From Egicoccus sp. AB-alg2 (GTDB lineage Bacteria; Actinomycetota; Nitriliruptoria; Nitriliruptorales; Nitriliruptoraceae): a stretch of DNA of 64,000 nt. The notes under the pieces were generated by a model. That model did not search any database. It had not been told where the DNA came from and saw nothing but the letters and a program-made list of their open reading frames with translations. Of this stretch, positions 32,191-40,516 are shown piece after piece. Numbering within the stretch: position 1 is the first letter of the stretch; each line of letters starts with the position of its first letter. A program made the translations under genes and the position numbers. The stretch is from assembly GCF_041821065.1 (NCBI RefSeq), contig NZ_JBGUAX010000001.1:1-64000 (forward strand), in the 5' to 3' direction.

Positions 32191-33025
32191 GGAACGTGTC
32201 CAGAAGGTGCTCGCGGCGGCCGGGATCGCCTCGCGGCGCGCCTGCGAGGAGCTGATCGCCGAGGGCCGCGTCACGGTCAACGGCGAGGTGATCGAACTGG
32301 GCGCCAAGTGCGACCCGTTGGCGGACGTCATCGCCGTCGACGGCGAACGGGTCAACACCGACCCGGACAAGCTCTACGTCCTGCTCAACAAGCCGCGCGG
32401 GGTGGTGACCACCGTGGACGACCCCCAGGGCCGGCCGACGGTCGTCGATCTGGTCAACCTGCCGCAGCGCCTGTACCCGGTCGGCCGTCTCGACCAGGAC
32501 ACCGAGGGCCTGCTGCTGCTCACCAACGACGGCGAGCTCACCCACCAGCTGCTCCACCCCTCCTTCGAGGTCGAGCGCGTCTACGTGGCACTCGTGCCCG
32601 GCCCGGTGCGCAAGAAGGCACTGGCGCAGCTGCGCGAGGGGGTCGAGCTGGACGACGGCATCGCCCGGGCCCGCCGTGCCCGGGTGCTGGAGGAGGAGCG
32701 CGGTCGGGCGCTGGTCGAGCTCGTCATGACCGAGGGCCGCAAGCGTGAGGTGCGCCGCATGTTCGCCGCGCTGGGCCTCACCGTGGAGCGGCTGGCCCGG
32801 GTCGCCTACGCCGGCGTCGAGCTGGGGGACCTGCGGCAGGGCAAGTGGCGCTTCCTTACGCAGGCGGAGATCGGCCGACTGTATGCGGCGGTCGCGACGC
32901 CCCACCGCGGCGACCCGCCACGACGACCGACCGCTGCCCGCGGGTCGCGACGGAGCTCGCGCACCGAGCGCGACGCGCGGGCCGCCAACACGGCGCGGGC
33001 GACGCGCCGGGGAGGACCGCGATGA
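32183..33025 (+). CDS. rluB: 23S rRNA pseudouridine synthase RluB-type
   Basis: Converts a uridine of 23S rRNA to pseudouridine. The 280-residue protein has an S4 domain (RVQKVLAAAGIASRRACEEL), KPRGVVTTVDDPQGRPTV, and the catalytic Asp in YPVGRLDQDTEGLLLLTNDG, with KREVRRMFAALGL late in the fold. The last 45 residues are Arg-rich and disordered, probably RNA-binding. The ATG lies within the end of scpB; the order scpA-scpB-rluB is widespread. Confidence 0.95.
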   Translation: MAEERVQKVLAAAGIASRRACEELIAEGRVTVNGEVIELGAKCDPLADVIAVDGERVNTDPDKLYVLLNKPRGVVTTVDDPQGRPTVVDLVNLPQRLYPVGRLDQDTEGLLLLTNDGELTHQLLHPSFEVERVYVALVPGPVRKKALAQLREGVELDDGIARARRARVLEEERGRALVELVMTEGRKREVRRMFAALGLTVERLARVAYAGVELGDLRQGKWRFLTQAEIGRLYAAVATPHRGDPPRRPTAARGSRRSSRTERDARAANTARATRRGGPR

Positions 33026-33393
33026 GCGACGAACGCGTCCGGGCGCTGCGCGGCGCCACCACGTTGGACCACGACGACCGCGACCACCTCATCGAGCGAA
33101 CGCAGGAGCTGATGGCGGCCGTCTTCGCCCGCAACGAGCTGGTCGAGGACGACCTCATCTCGATCGTCTTCACGGCGACCGACGACATCCACGCCGCCTT
33201 CCCGGCCGAGGCCGCACGCGAGGCCGGCATCACCCACGTCCCACTGCTGTGTGCCCGCGAGCTGGAGATCGACGGTGGCATCCGGCGCTGCGTCCGGATC
33301 CTCGTCCACGCCTACACACGGCGGACACCGCGGGAGCTGCGCCACGTCTATCTGCACGAGGCCCGCCAGCTGCGCACGGACCTCCCGGAATGA
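33022..33393 (+). CDS. aroH: Chorismate mutase, AroH type
   Basis: Rearranges chorismate to prephenate for tyrosine and phenylalanine. The 123-residue protein has the AroH (trimeric, pseudo-barrel) pattern: RALRGATTLDHDDRDHLIER with the early active-site Arg, FTATDDIHAAFPAEAAR, VPLLCARELEIDGGIRRCVR and ILVHAYT. It starts within an ATGA overlap with rluB and precedes tyrA, which uses its product. Confidence 0.95.
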   Translation: MSDERVRALRGATTLDHDDRDHLIERTQELMAAVFARNELVEDDLISIVFTATDDIHAAFPAEAAREAGITHVPLLCARELEIDGGIRRCVRILVHAYTRRTPRELRHVYLHEARQLRTDLPE

Positions 33394-33517
33394 GCCGCCA
33401 CCGCTCCTGCGGCGCCCGGGAGGCGCCGACACCCCCGGTCGGCGGGTGCCTCGACCCTGCCGTGGCCCGCAACGCCCCGCCTGACGCGTCTGAGCGTGTT
33501 CGCGCAGGTCAGCGGCC

Positions 33518-34675
33518 GTGAGCAGCAGCCGGGACCCCGGCGCCGGTCGTGTACTGCCCGGCCGCGTCGCCGTCGTCGGCGGCGGACTGATCGGCGGCTC
33601 GCTGGCCGCCGCCTGCCGCCGGGCCGGGGTCGGCGAGGTGGTGCTGACCGACCGCGACCCGCAGGTGCGTCGCCGCGCGGGGGAGCGCGGGCTGGCCGAC
33701 CGGATCGCGGGAGACGTCGCCGAGGCGGTGGCCGACGCCGATCTGGTCGTGCTGGCCGTGCCCGCGCACGTGGTGCCGGAAGTGGCCCTGACGGCCGCGG
33801 CGTCCGCCCCCACCGGCGCGATCCTGACCGATGTGGCCAGCCTCAAGTCCAACTTGACGGTTGATGTCGAGTCGAGGTTGAGGCTTTCGGGGTTGGATCC
33901 GAGCCGGTTCGTGGGCGGTCACCCCATGGCCGGCAGCGAGCACAGCGGACCGGACGCGGCCGATCCGACGCTCTTCCAGGGCGCGACCTGGATCCTCACG
34001 CCGACCGCGGTCACCGGGACCGCCGCGGTGCAGGTCGTCTCGGGGCTGCTGCGGGGGATCGGCGCCCGGGTCCTGGCCCTGGCGCCCCAGCGTCACGACG
34101 AGCTCGTCGCGCTGGTGAGTCACCTCCCTCATCTCGCGGCCAGCACCCTGGCCGACGTCGCCGGTGAGGCCTCGGCGGCCGCGGGGGAGGTGGTCCTCGC
34201 GATCGCCGGCGGGGGGTTCCGGGACACGACCCGCGTGGCCGCGTCCGACGCCGCCCTGTGGCGCGGGATCCTGACCGGCAACCGGGCCGCCGTGCTGGCG
34301 GCCCTCGAGCGCTACCGCGACCGTCTCTCGGAGGTCCACGACGCGCTCGCGCGCGGTGACGACGACCGCCTGGAGACGGTGTTGGCTCGTGCCAGTGAGG
34401 CCCGCCGGCGCATGGTGCCGAAGGCCACCGACGAGGACGTGGTGGACGTCGTCGTGGCCCTCGACGACCGGCCCGGCACGCTCGCCGTCGCCACCACGGC
34501 ACTGGGGGAGGCCGGCATCAACGTCGAGGACCTCGCCATGCGCCACGCGGTCGACGGCCAACGCGGTGCGCTGCTGGTGCGCGTGGCTGGTGGCGTGCGC
34601 GAGCGCGCACTGCAGGTGCTGTCGGCACAGGGGCTGGCCGTGCACGTGGAGTCCGAAGGTGCGGCCGAGAGCTGA
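33518..34675 (+). CDS. tyrA: Prephenate dehydrogenase with ACT domain
   Basis: Oxidises prephenate to 4-hydroxyphenylpyruvate in tyrosine synthesis. The 385-residue protein has the NAD-binding VAVVGGGLIGGSLAAACRR at about 17, the conserved HPMAGSEHSG near 133 and SHLPHLAA near 206, and a C-terminal ACT domain (about 308-380, VVVALDDRPGTLAVATTALG) that likely gives feedback control by tyrosine. GTG start; the ribosome site is weak (CAGGT). A stretch of about 17 codons (33851-33900) uses TTG, AGG, GAT and GTT codons rare elsewhere here. Confidence 0.95.
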   Translation: MSSSRDPGAGRVLPGRVAVVGGGLIGGSLAAACRRAGVGEVVLTDRDPQVRRRAGERGLADRIAGDVAEAVADADLVVLAVPAHVVPEVALTAAASAPTGAILTDVASLKSNLTVDVESRLRLSGLDPSRFVGGHPMAGSEHSGPDAADPTLFQGATWILTPTAVTGTAAVQVVSGLLRGIGARVLALAPQRHDELVALVSHLPHLAASTLADVAGEASAAAGEVVLAIAGGGFRDTTRVAASDAALWRGILTGNRAAVLAALERYRDRLSEVHDALARGDDDRLETVLARASEARRRMVPKATDEDVVDVVVALDDRPGTLAVATTALGEAGINVEDLAMRHAVDGQRGALLVRVAGGVRERALQVLSAQGLAVHVESEGAAES

Positions 34676-34812
34676 CCGGCTGACCGGCTGCCCGGCCGGC
34701 GGCGGCTCCCGCGCGGATGTGCGGCACCGGCCCGTCGGTGGCAGGCTGCCGGCGGCCACCACGCCCCGAACGACCCTCCCGCCCAGCCGCCCCGTCGCCG
34801 TCGAGACCGCCC

Positions 34813-36096
34813 GTGAACCAGCGCCTGATCGAGCCGCTCACCGTGCCGCCCGACGCGGACGTGCGGGTCCCCGGCTCCAAGAGCCTGACCAACCGTGCGC
34901 TGGTGGCGGCGGCGCTGGCGCGCGGCACCTCCGTGCTCGAGGGCGTGCTGTTCGCCGACGACACCGAAGCGATGCTGACCGCGCTGCAGGCCCTCGGGGT
35001 GGGCGTGACGGTCGACCACGACGCCGAACGCGTCGTCGTCGAAGGACTCGACGGCGCGGTCCCGGCCGGCCCGACCGACCTGGACGTCCGGCTGTCGGGG
35101 ACGACGGCGCGGTTCCTCGCGCCGCTGCTGGCGCTGGGGCGCGGCCCCTACCTGCTCGACGCGGCGCCACCGTTCCGGGCCCGGCCGATGGGTCCGCTGT
35201 TCACGGCCCTGCGGGACCTGGGGGTCACGATCGAGGAGCAGGGCGCCCCCGGGCACCTGCCGGCCGTGTTCACCTCGGCTGGCGTGCGGGGCGGCCGTCT
35301 GACGGTCCCGGCCGACGTCTCCAGCCAGTTCCTGTCCGGCCTGCTGCTGAGTGCCCCGCTGTTCCCAGAAGGCCTCGAGGTGGCCGTGGCCACCGACCTG
35401 GTCTCGCGCCCCTACGTCGCCCTGACGACCGCGGTGATGGCCGCGTTCGGTGCACGGGTCGAGGCGGCCGACGACGGCATGTCCTACGTCGTGGCTCCGA
35501 CCGGCTACCGGGCGGCGGACTACCGCATCGAGCCCGACGCGAGCGCCGCGTCCTACTTCCTCGCCGCCGCCGCCATCACCGGCGGGCGGGTCCGCATCCC
35601 CGGGCTCGGCCGCCGTGCCCACCAGGGCGACGTGCGCTTCGCCGACCTGCTCGGCCGCATGGGGGCGCAGGTCGCGTGGTCCGCCGACGCCGTGGAGGTC
35701 CGGGGCACCGGCACGCTGCGGGGCATCGACGTCGACATGGCCGACGTGTCCGACACCGCCCAGACGCTCGCGGCGGTGGCCGTCTTCGCCGAAGGGCCCA
35801 CGCGCGTGCGCGGCATCGGCTTCATCCGCCACAAGGAGACCGACCGGGTGGGTGCGGTCGTGGCCGAACTGCGCCGACTCGGCATCGACGCCCGCGAGGA
35901 GGACGACGGCTTCGTGGTCCATCCCGGCGCCCCCACCGCTGGGGTCGTGCACACCTACGACGACCACCGCATGGCGATGAGCTTCGCGCTGCTCGGCCTG
36001 CGGGTGCCGGGGATCGTGATCGCGGACCCGGGCTGTGTCGCCAAGACCTTCCCCGACTACTTCGCCGTCCTCGAGTCGCTGCGCCGGGCGGCCTGA
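34813..36096 (+). CDS. aroA: 3-phosphoshikimate 1-carboxyvinyltransferase (EPSP synthase)
   Basis: Joins phosphoenolpyruvate to shikimate 3-phosphate in the chorismate pathway. The 427-residue protein has VPGSKSLTNRALVAAALA near residue 17, LSGTTARFL near 95, and the C-terminal RHKETDRVGAVVAELRRLG and YDDHRMAMSFALLGL with the catalytic Lys, Asp and Arg. The GTG start has no strong ribosome site; upstream in-frame codons do not resemble the family. It follows tyrA by 137 bases in which I see only short CTGACCGG direct repeats. Confidence 0.95.
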   Translation: MNQRLIEPLTVPPDADVRVPGSKSLTNRALVAAALARGTSVLEGVLFADDTEAMLTALQALGVGVTVDHDAERVVVEGLDGAVPAGPTDLDVRLSGTTARFLAPLLALGRGPYLLDAAPPFRARPMGPLFTALRDLGVTIEEQGAPGHLPAVFTSAGVRGGRLTVPADVSSQFLSGLLLSAPLFPEGLEVAVATDLVSRPYVALTTAVMAAFGARVEAADDGMSYVVAPTGYRAADYRIEPDASAASYFLAAAAITGGRVRIPGLGRRAHQGDVRFADLLGRMGAQVAWSADAVEVRGTGTLRGIDVDMADVSDTAQTLAAVAVFAEGPTRVRGIGFIRHKETDRVGAVVAELRRLGIDAREEDDGFVVHPGAPTAGVVHTYDDHRMAMSFALLGLRVPGIVIADPGCVAKTFPDYFAVLESLRRAA

Positions 36097-36179
36097 CAAC
36101 GGCCCGACGCGCGGTCGTCCGCGGCCACCGCCGGGTCGGGTGGCCGGGCGCCGCGCGGGAGCCGGTCGGCGCCCGCGGG

Positions 36180-36185
36180 TAGGGT
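36180..36185 (+). promoter_or_regulatory. -10 box (TAGGGT) before cmk-der
   Basis: TAGGGT lies 62 bases before the GTG of the fused cmk-der gene. An earlier in-frame GTG at 36184 falls inside this box, so it cannot be the start if this promoter is used. Confidence 0.45.
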
Positions 36186-36246
36186 GACCCGGTCCGCCAC
36201 CCCGGCGCCCGCCGTCCGCCACCTCGTGTCCCAGGAGTACCTCGCC

Positions 36247-38337
36247 GTGCCCGCCGATGCCTCGTCGCGCATCCCGCCGACCGCGGACGACACCGCCGAT
36301 GGCACCGTGGACGACGCCCCGCACGACGCCGAACGTGTCGGGGCGGGACGTCCCCTGGTGGTCGCGATCGACGGACCGGCCGGCTCGGGCAAGTCGTCGG
36401 TCGCCCGGCGCGTCGCTCAACGGCTGGGCATGCCCCACGTCGACACGGGCGCGCTGTACCGGGCCGCGACGCTGGCGGTCCTGCGCGCGGAGGTCGACCC
36501 GGACGACGAAGACGCCTGCGCGGCCGTGGTCGCGGCGGTCGACCTGCAACGCCGCGGCGACCGCACCTTCCTCGACGGCGAGGACGTCGAGGACGAGATC
36601 CGCGGTGACGCCGTCACGGCCGCGGTCTCCGCGGTGTCGGCACACGCCGCCGTCCGCGCGGCGCTGCTGCCCGCCCAGCGGCACGCGGTCGCCGAGCACG
36701 GGGGCGTGGTGGAGGGGCGCGACATCGGCTCGGCCGTGCTGCCCGAGGCGGACGTCAAGGTGTTCCTGACCGCGTCGGTCGAGGAGCGCGCCCGCCGCCG
36801 CGGCGGCCAGGTCGGCCGCGACGACCTCGAGGTGCTCGCGCAGGAGATCGCCGCACGCGACGCCGCCGACGGTGGCCGCGCGGTGTCGCCGATGGCCGTT
36901 GCCGACGACGCCTGGGTGCTGGACTCCTCCGATCTCGACGTCGAGCAGGTGGTCGACGCGGTGGTGGACCGGGTCCGCGAGGTGGCCGGCGCCCGCCCGG
37001 TCGACCCGCTGTCCGCCCGCCGTGCCCTGCCGCGCGTCGCCATCGTCGGACGGCCCAACGTCGGCAAGTCCACGCTGGTCAACCGCATCCTCGGCGCCCG
37101 CGTCGCCATCGTCGAGGAGAAGCCCGGCGTGACCCGCGACCGCACCGAACATCCCGCGGAGTGGCTCGGGCGCCACTTCCTCGTCGTCGACACCGGCGGC
37201 TGGGAGCACCAGGCCGAGGGCATGGCCGCCCGCATCGTCGAGCAGGCCGAGGCCGCGGTCACCGACGCCGACCTGGTGCTGTTCGTGGTGGACGCGACGG
37301 TCGGGGCGCTGGAGGACGACGAGCGCTACGCCCGCCTGCTGCGTCGCAGCGGCGTGCCGACGCTGCTGGTGGCCAACAAGGTCGACAGCAACGCACAGGA
37401 GTCACTGGTCCACGAGCTGTACGGGCTCGGCCTGGGCGCAGCCCACCCCGTGTCCGCACGGCACGGCCGCGGCGTCGGTGACCTGCTCGACGAGGTACTG
37501 GCGGGCCTGCCGGAGGCGGCCGAGGTGGCGCCCGAGGCCGACGCGGTCCCGCGGGTGGCGATCGTCGGCAAGCCCAACGTCGGCAAGTCCTCACTGTTCA
37601 ACCGCCTGCTGGGTCAGGAACGCTCCATCGTCGACAGCGTCCCGCACACCACCCGCGATGCGGTCGACACCATGGTGGAGGTCGACGGCGAGCCGTGGGT
37701 GTTCGTCGACACCGCCGGTATGCGGCGGCGCTACCGCCACGGCGAGGAGACCGAGCTGTACTCGGTCGACCGGACCCGCGCCGCCATCCAGGGCGCCGAC
37801 CTGGTCCTGTTCGTGATCGACGCGTCCGAGCCGCTGGGGGAGCAGGACCAGCGGCTGGCCGCCCTGCTGCGCGAGGCCGGCCGCGGGGTCGTGCTGGTGT
37901 GCAACAAGTGGGACCTCGTCGACGAGGACCGTCGCCACGAACTCGAGCGCGAACTCGACCGGTTGCTGTCGTTCGCGGCCTGGGCGCCGCGCGTGAACGT
38001 GTCCGCGGCCAGCGGCCGGGGTCTGCGCCGCCTGCTGCCGCAGCTGCGCAGCGTCTGGGGCAACTACCGCCGTCGCGTGCCGACCCGCGAGCTCAACCGA
38101 CTCGTCGAGGACGCGGTCGCGCGCCACCCGCTGCCACGGCAGGGCAACCGCAACCTCAAGATCCGCTACGCCACCCAGGCCGAGATCGCCCCGCCGCGCT
38201 TCGTGCTGTTCGCCAACGGGGCGCTGCCGCCGTCCTACCGGCGCTACCTGGAGCGCGAACTGCGCCAGCAGCACGACTTCACGGGTGTGCCCCTGCTGTT
38301 CGAGGACCGCCCGCCCGCGCCCCGCAACCGGCGCTGA
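36247..38337 (+). CDS. cmk-der: Fused cytidylate kinase and ribosome-assembly GTPase Der
   Basis: A 696-residue bifunctional protein. Residues about 37-255 are cytidylate kinase: VAIDGPAGSGKSSVARRVAQ (P-loop near 43-51), VDTGALYRAATLAVL and VVEGRDIGSAVLP. Residues about 262-690 are Der/EngA with two GTPase domains: GRPNVGKST at 267-275 and GKPNVGKSS near 442, each with DTxG (DTGG, DTAG) and NKxD motifs, and the C-terminal KH-like domain ending HDFTGVPLLFEDR. The kinase phosphorylates CMP/dCMP; Der helps 50S assembly. Fusions occur in some actinobacteria, where the two genes are otherwise adjacent. GTG start after AGGAG. Confidence 0.95.
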   Translation: MPADASSRIPPTADDTADGTVDDAPHDAERVGAGRPLVVAIDGPAGSGKSSVARRVAQRLGMPHVDTGALYRAATLAVLRAEVDPDDEDACAAVVAAVDLQRRGDRTFLDGEDVEDEIRGDAVTAAVSAVSAHAAVRAALLPAQRHAVAEHGGVVEGRDIGSAVLPEADVKVFLTASVEERARRRGGQVGRDDLEVLAQEIAARDAADGGRAVSPMAVADDAWVLDSSDLDVEQVVDAVVDRVREVAGARPVDPLSARRALPRVAIVGRPNVGKSTLVNRILGARVAIVEEKPGVTRDRTEHPAEWLGRHFLVVDTGGWEHQAEGMAARIVEQAEAAVTDADLVLFVVDATVGALEDDERYARLLRRSGVPTLLVANKVDSNAQESLVHELYGLGLGAAHPVSARHGRGVGDLLDEVLAGLPEAAEVAPEADAVPRVAIVGKPNVGKSSLFNRLLGQERSIVDSVPHTTRDAVDTMVEVDGEPWVFVDTAGMRRRYRHGEETELYSVDRTRAAIQGADLVLFVIDASEPLGEQDQRLAALLREAGRGVVLVCNKWDLVDEDRRHELERELDRLLSFAAWAPRVNVSAASGRGLRRLLPQLRSVWGNYRRRVPTRELNRLVEDAVARHPLPRQGNRNLKIRYATQAEIAPPRFVLFANGALPPSYRRYLERELRQQHDFTGVPLLFEDRPPAPRNRR

Positions 38338-38374
38338 CCGGGCGCCGGCGACACCGCGCGGCGGGATCGCCCGG

Positions 38375-38404
38375 TTGGCTCGCGGCGGCCGCAGGCGGTA
38401 GCGT
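38375..38404 (+). promoter_or_regulatory. tRNA-Pro promoter (TTGGCT-N18-TAGCGT)
   Basis: A -35 TTGGCT (38375-38380) and -10 TAGCGT (38399-38404) with an 18-base spacer, 81 bases before the mature tRNA 5' end. The transcript would carry a 5' leader of about 75 bases for RNase P to remove. Confidence 0.55.
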
Positions 38405-38485
38405 GCTCGCTTCGCGCGACCGGCCTTCGCCGGGCGCGCACTGGTGGCCGACGACCCGCGTTCGCAGGTCCGTCGGGCCGACCAC

Positions 38486-38559
38486 CGGGCTGTGGCGCAG
38501 TCAGGTAGCGCACTCGTCTGGGGGGCGAGGGGTCGCCGGTTCAAGTCCGGCCAGCCCGA
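38486..38559 (+). tRNA. tRNA-Pro (anticodon GGG)
   Basis: A 74-base cloverleaf folds completely: acceptor CGGGCTG/CAGCCCG, D stem GCGC/GCGC, anticodon stem CTCGT/GCGAG with loop CTGGGGG giving anticodon GGG, a 5-base variable loop, and T arm GCCGG-TTCAAGT-CCGGC; discriminator A. It reads CCC and CCU proline codons. The CCA end is not encoded. A promoter and a strong terminator flank it, so it is a single-gene unit. Confidence 0.97.
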
Positions 38560-38565
38560 CGCGAA

Positions 38566-38594
38566 CCGCCGGGGTCCCACGCGGACCCCGGCGG
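38566..38594 (+). terminator. Hairpin terminator after tRNA-Pro
   Basis: A perfect 12-base-pair stem (38566-38577 with 38583-38594) with a CACGC loop begins 6 bases after the tRNA 3' end. No U-run follows. Confidence 0.8.
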
Positions 38595-38618
38595 CACGTG
38601 TCTTCGGCCGAGGCTCGC

Positions 38619-38624
38619 TAGCGT
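38619..38624 (+). promoter_or_regulatory. Candidate -10 box (TAGCGT)
   Basis: TAGCGT lies 33 bases before the ATG of the CDP-alcohol phosphatidyltransferase gene, just after the tRNA terminator. It overlaps or lies right beside an upstream ATG (38627), ruling that ATG out as start. Confidence 0.45.
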
Positions 38625-38656
38625 GCATGGTCGGGCAGCCAACGGGCAGGACGGCG

Positions 38657-39298
38657 ATGCGCTTCTACGACCTCGGCGGCGGTGGGGAGCAGCGCGTGGC
38701 CTCGCGCCGGGTCCTGACCGTGCCGAACCTGCTGTCGTTCGCGCGGTTGGCGATCCTGCCGGTCGTGTATCTCGATCTGGTCCAGGGCCGGCTCGTGCGG
38801 GCGTTCGTGCTGCTGGTCGTCTTCGCCTCCACGGACTGGTTCGACGGCTACGTCGCCCGCCGGTTCGACCAGGTCACCGAACTGGGCAAGCTGCTCGATC
38901 CGATCAGCGACCGGGTCCTGTTCGTGGTGGTCGGCGTCGCCTTCGTCGTGTCCGGCCTGCTGCCCCTGTGGGCGGTGCTGGTCCTGCTCGTGCGCGACGT
39001 CCTGGTCGGCATCGCGGGCGTGGCGCTGGTCCTGCGCGGCGCCAAGCCGCCGGACGTGACCCGCCTGGGCAAGACCGCGACGTTCGGGCTGATGTGGGCG
39101 CTGCCCACCTTCCTGGTGGCCGCGATCGTCGGTGACGGCACGCAGGACCCGCAGCCGGTGCTCTACGCGATCGCCTGGGTCCTGTTCCTGGTCAACGCGG
39201 CGCTGTACTGGCTGGCCGCCGCCGACTACGCGCGCACCGTGCGACGCCGGGCCCAGGTCGCGGCCGAGGGGGACCGTCCCGCACCCGACGGCGACTGA
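38657..39298 (+). CDS. CDP-alcohol phosphatidyltransferase (PgsA-like)
   Basis: A 213-residue membrane enzyme of phospholipid synthesis. The CDP-alcohol signature is complete: D60, D63-G64 and A-R in STDWFDGYVARRF, followed by GKLLDPISDR with the two later Asp. About five helices follow the LTVPNLLSFARLAI entry motif. The alcohol (glycerol phosphate, inositol phosphate or other) cannot be told; the location next to gcvH and garA resembles pgsA2 of mycobacteria. Start chosen at the ATG after an AGGA site, 33 bases downstream of the -10 box. Confidence 0.88.
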   Translation: MRFYDLGGGGEQRVASRRVLTVPNLLSFARLAILPVVYLDLVQGRLVRAFVLLVVFASTDWFDGYVARRFDQVTELGKLLDPISDRVLFVVVGVAFVVSGLLPLWAVLVLLVRDVLVGIAGVALVLRGAKPPDVTRLGKTATFGLMWALPTFLVAAIVGDGTQDPQPVLYAIAWVLFLVNAALYWLAAADYARTVRRRAQVAAEGDRPAPDGD

Positions 39299-39319
39299 AA
39301 CCCGCGCGCGACGCTGCGG

Positions 39320-39325
39320 TAGGGT
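39320..39325 (+). promoter_or_regulatory. Candidate -10 box (TAGGGT) before gcvH
   Basis: TAGGGT lies 84 bases before the gcvH start. I looked for a glycine riboswitch in the leader and saw no matching core. Confidence 0.4.
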
Positions 39326-39408
39326 GACCCGCGTCGGCCGGATGGTCGACCAGCCCGGAGCGTCCTTCCCGCAAGCGCTCCTCAGGACCAAGACAGGAGA
39401 CCCCTGCC

Positions 39409-39795
39409 GTGGCGGACGACACGCCCAGCGAGCTGCGCTACACCGAGCAACACGAGTGGCTGCGGGACGACGGTGACGTGATCACGGTCGGCATCACGAA
39501 GTTCGCGCAGGAGCAACTCGGCGATGTCGTGTACGTCGACCTGCCGAGTCCCGGTGCCGAGGTCGAGCAGGGGCAGGCGTTCGGCGAGGTGGAGTCCACC
39601 AAGTCGGTGTCGGACCTGTACGCGCCGGTGAGCGGGGTCGTCGTCGAGCGCAACGAGGACCTCGACGAGCGGCCGGAACTGGTCAACCTCGACCCCTACG
39701 GGCAGGGCTGGATGGTGACGATCCGGCCCGGCGATCGCTCGGAACTCGACGGACTGCTGGACGCCGACGCCTACGAGTCCCACGCACAGGGCTGA
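39409..39795 (+). CDS. gcvH: Glycine cleavage system H protein
   Basis: The lipoyl carrier of the glycine cleavage system, moving the aminomethyl group between P and T proteins. The 128-residue protein has the lipoylation site ESTKSVSD (Lys65) and the entry YTEQHEWLRDDGDVITVGIT. GTG start after AGGAGA. The P protein gene lies 5 kb downstream with regulators between, the order known from Rv1826-Rv1832; the T protein gene is not in the window. Confidence 0.96.
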   Translation: MADDTPSELRYTEQHEWLRDDGDVITVGITKFAQEQLGDVVYVDLPSPGAEVEQGQAFGEVESTKSVSDLYAPVSGVVVERNEDLDERPELVNLDPYGQGWMVTIRPGDRSELDGLLDADAYESHAQG

Positions 39796-40030
39796 AACCG
39801 CCGGGGAGTCTCCGGTTCCACCTGAGGTCGAGACGCCGGCCGCGTCGGCCGCGCCGGCCGCGACCGGCGCCTCGTGCGGACCTGTGGTGAAGGCTGCGCG
39901 GCGCACCCGCGTCGTCTACGCTGGTCCGCCCCGCCGGGACGGCACGAGGGTCGACCTCGACCTCACGGCGAGCCGCGCCGGCGGTGCCGGCGTTCGACCA
40001 TCTGCCGACCGAACCCGGGTAGGAGGCGAC

Positions 40031-40516
40031 GTGTACTGCAGCCAGTGCGGCGAGCAGGTCCCCGAGGACGCCAACTTCTGTCCCTCCTGCGGGGCACGCA
40101 TCGTGGCCGAGGGCAGCCACGAGCACACCACCGCCGCCATCGAGGTCGGCGCGTTCGACCCCTCCCACGAGCCCGGCGCGCTGCCGGAGCTCGAGCCCGG
40201 CACGGGCATGCTGGTCGTAGTGCGGGGCCCCAACGCCGGGGCGCGCTTCGTCCTCGACCACGACCCGGTGACCGTCGGACGCCACCCTGACTCCGACATC
40301 TTCCTCGACGACGTGACCGTGTCGCGCCGCCACGCGGAGCTCGTCCGCAGCGACGTGGGCACGGTCGTTCGCGATCTGGGCAGTCTGAACGGGTCGTACG
40401 TCAACGGCGAACGGGTCGAGGAGCGCTCGCTCGCCACCGGTGACGAAGTCCAGATCGGCCGTTTCAAGTTGCTGTACGTCGGTGACGGTGGCGATCCGGC
40501 CGGGCTGGCGCCATGA
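40031..40516 (+). CDS. GarA/OdhI-like FHA-domain protein with zinc ribbon
   Basis: A 161-residue regulator. Residues 3-21 form a zinc ribbon (CSQC and CPSC), an acidic linker containing HTTAAIEVG follows, and an FHA phosphothreonine-binding domain spans about 60-150 (GRHPDSDIFLDDVTVSRRHA, GSLNGSYVNGERV). In mycobacteria GarA binds and inhibits 2-oxoglutarate dehydrogenase and glutamate enzymes, and its N-terminal Thr pair is phosphorylated by PknB/PknG; the Thr-Thr here may be the equivalent. The zinc ribbon is not part of mycobacterial GarA. GTG start with TAGGAGG; a TACGCT -10 box is at 39917-39922. Overlaps the MerR gene as ATGA. Confidence 0.85.
   Translation: MYCSQCGEQVPEDANFCPSCGARIVAEGSHEHTTAAIEVGAFDPSHEPGALPELEPGTGMLVVVRGPNAGARFVLDHDPVTVGRHPDSDIFLDDVTVSRRHAELVRSDVGTVVRDLGSLNGSYVNGERVEERSLATGDEVQIGRFKLLYVGDGGDPAGLAP

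Noticed and set aside
38486-38560. Integration site in the tRNA-Pro gene
   Set aside because: The tRNA is followed at once by its own terminator and a core gene; no integrase or duplicated 3' end was seen.
39299-39408. Glycine riboswitch before gcvH
   Set aside because: No tandem aptamer core was visible in the short leader.
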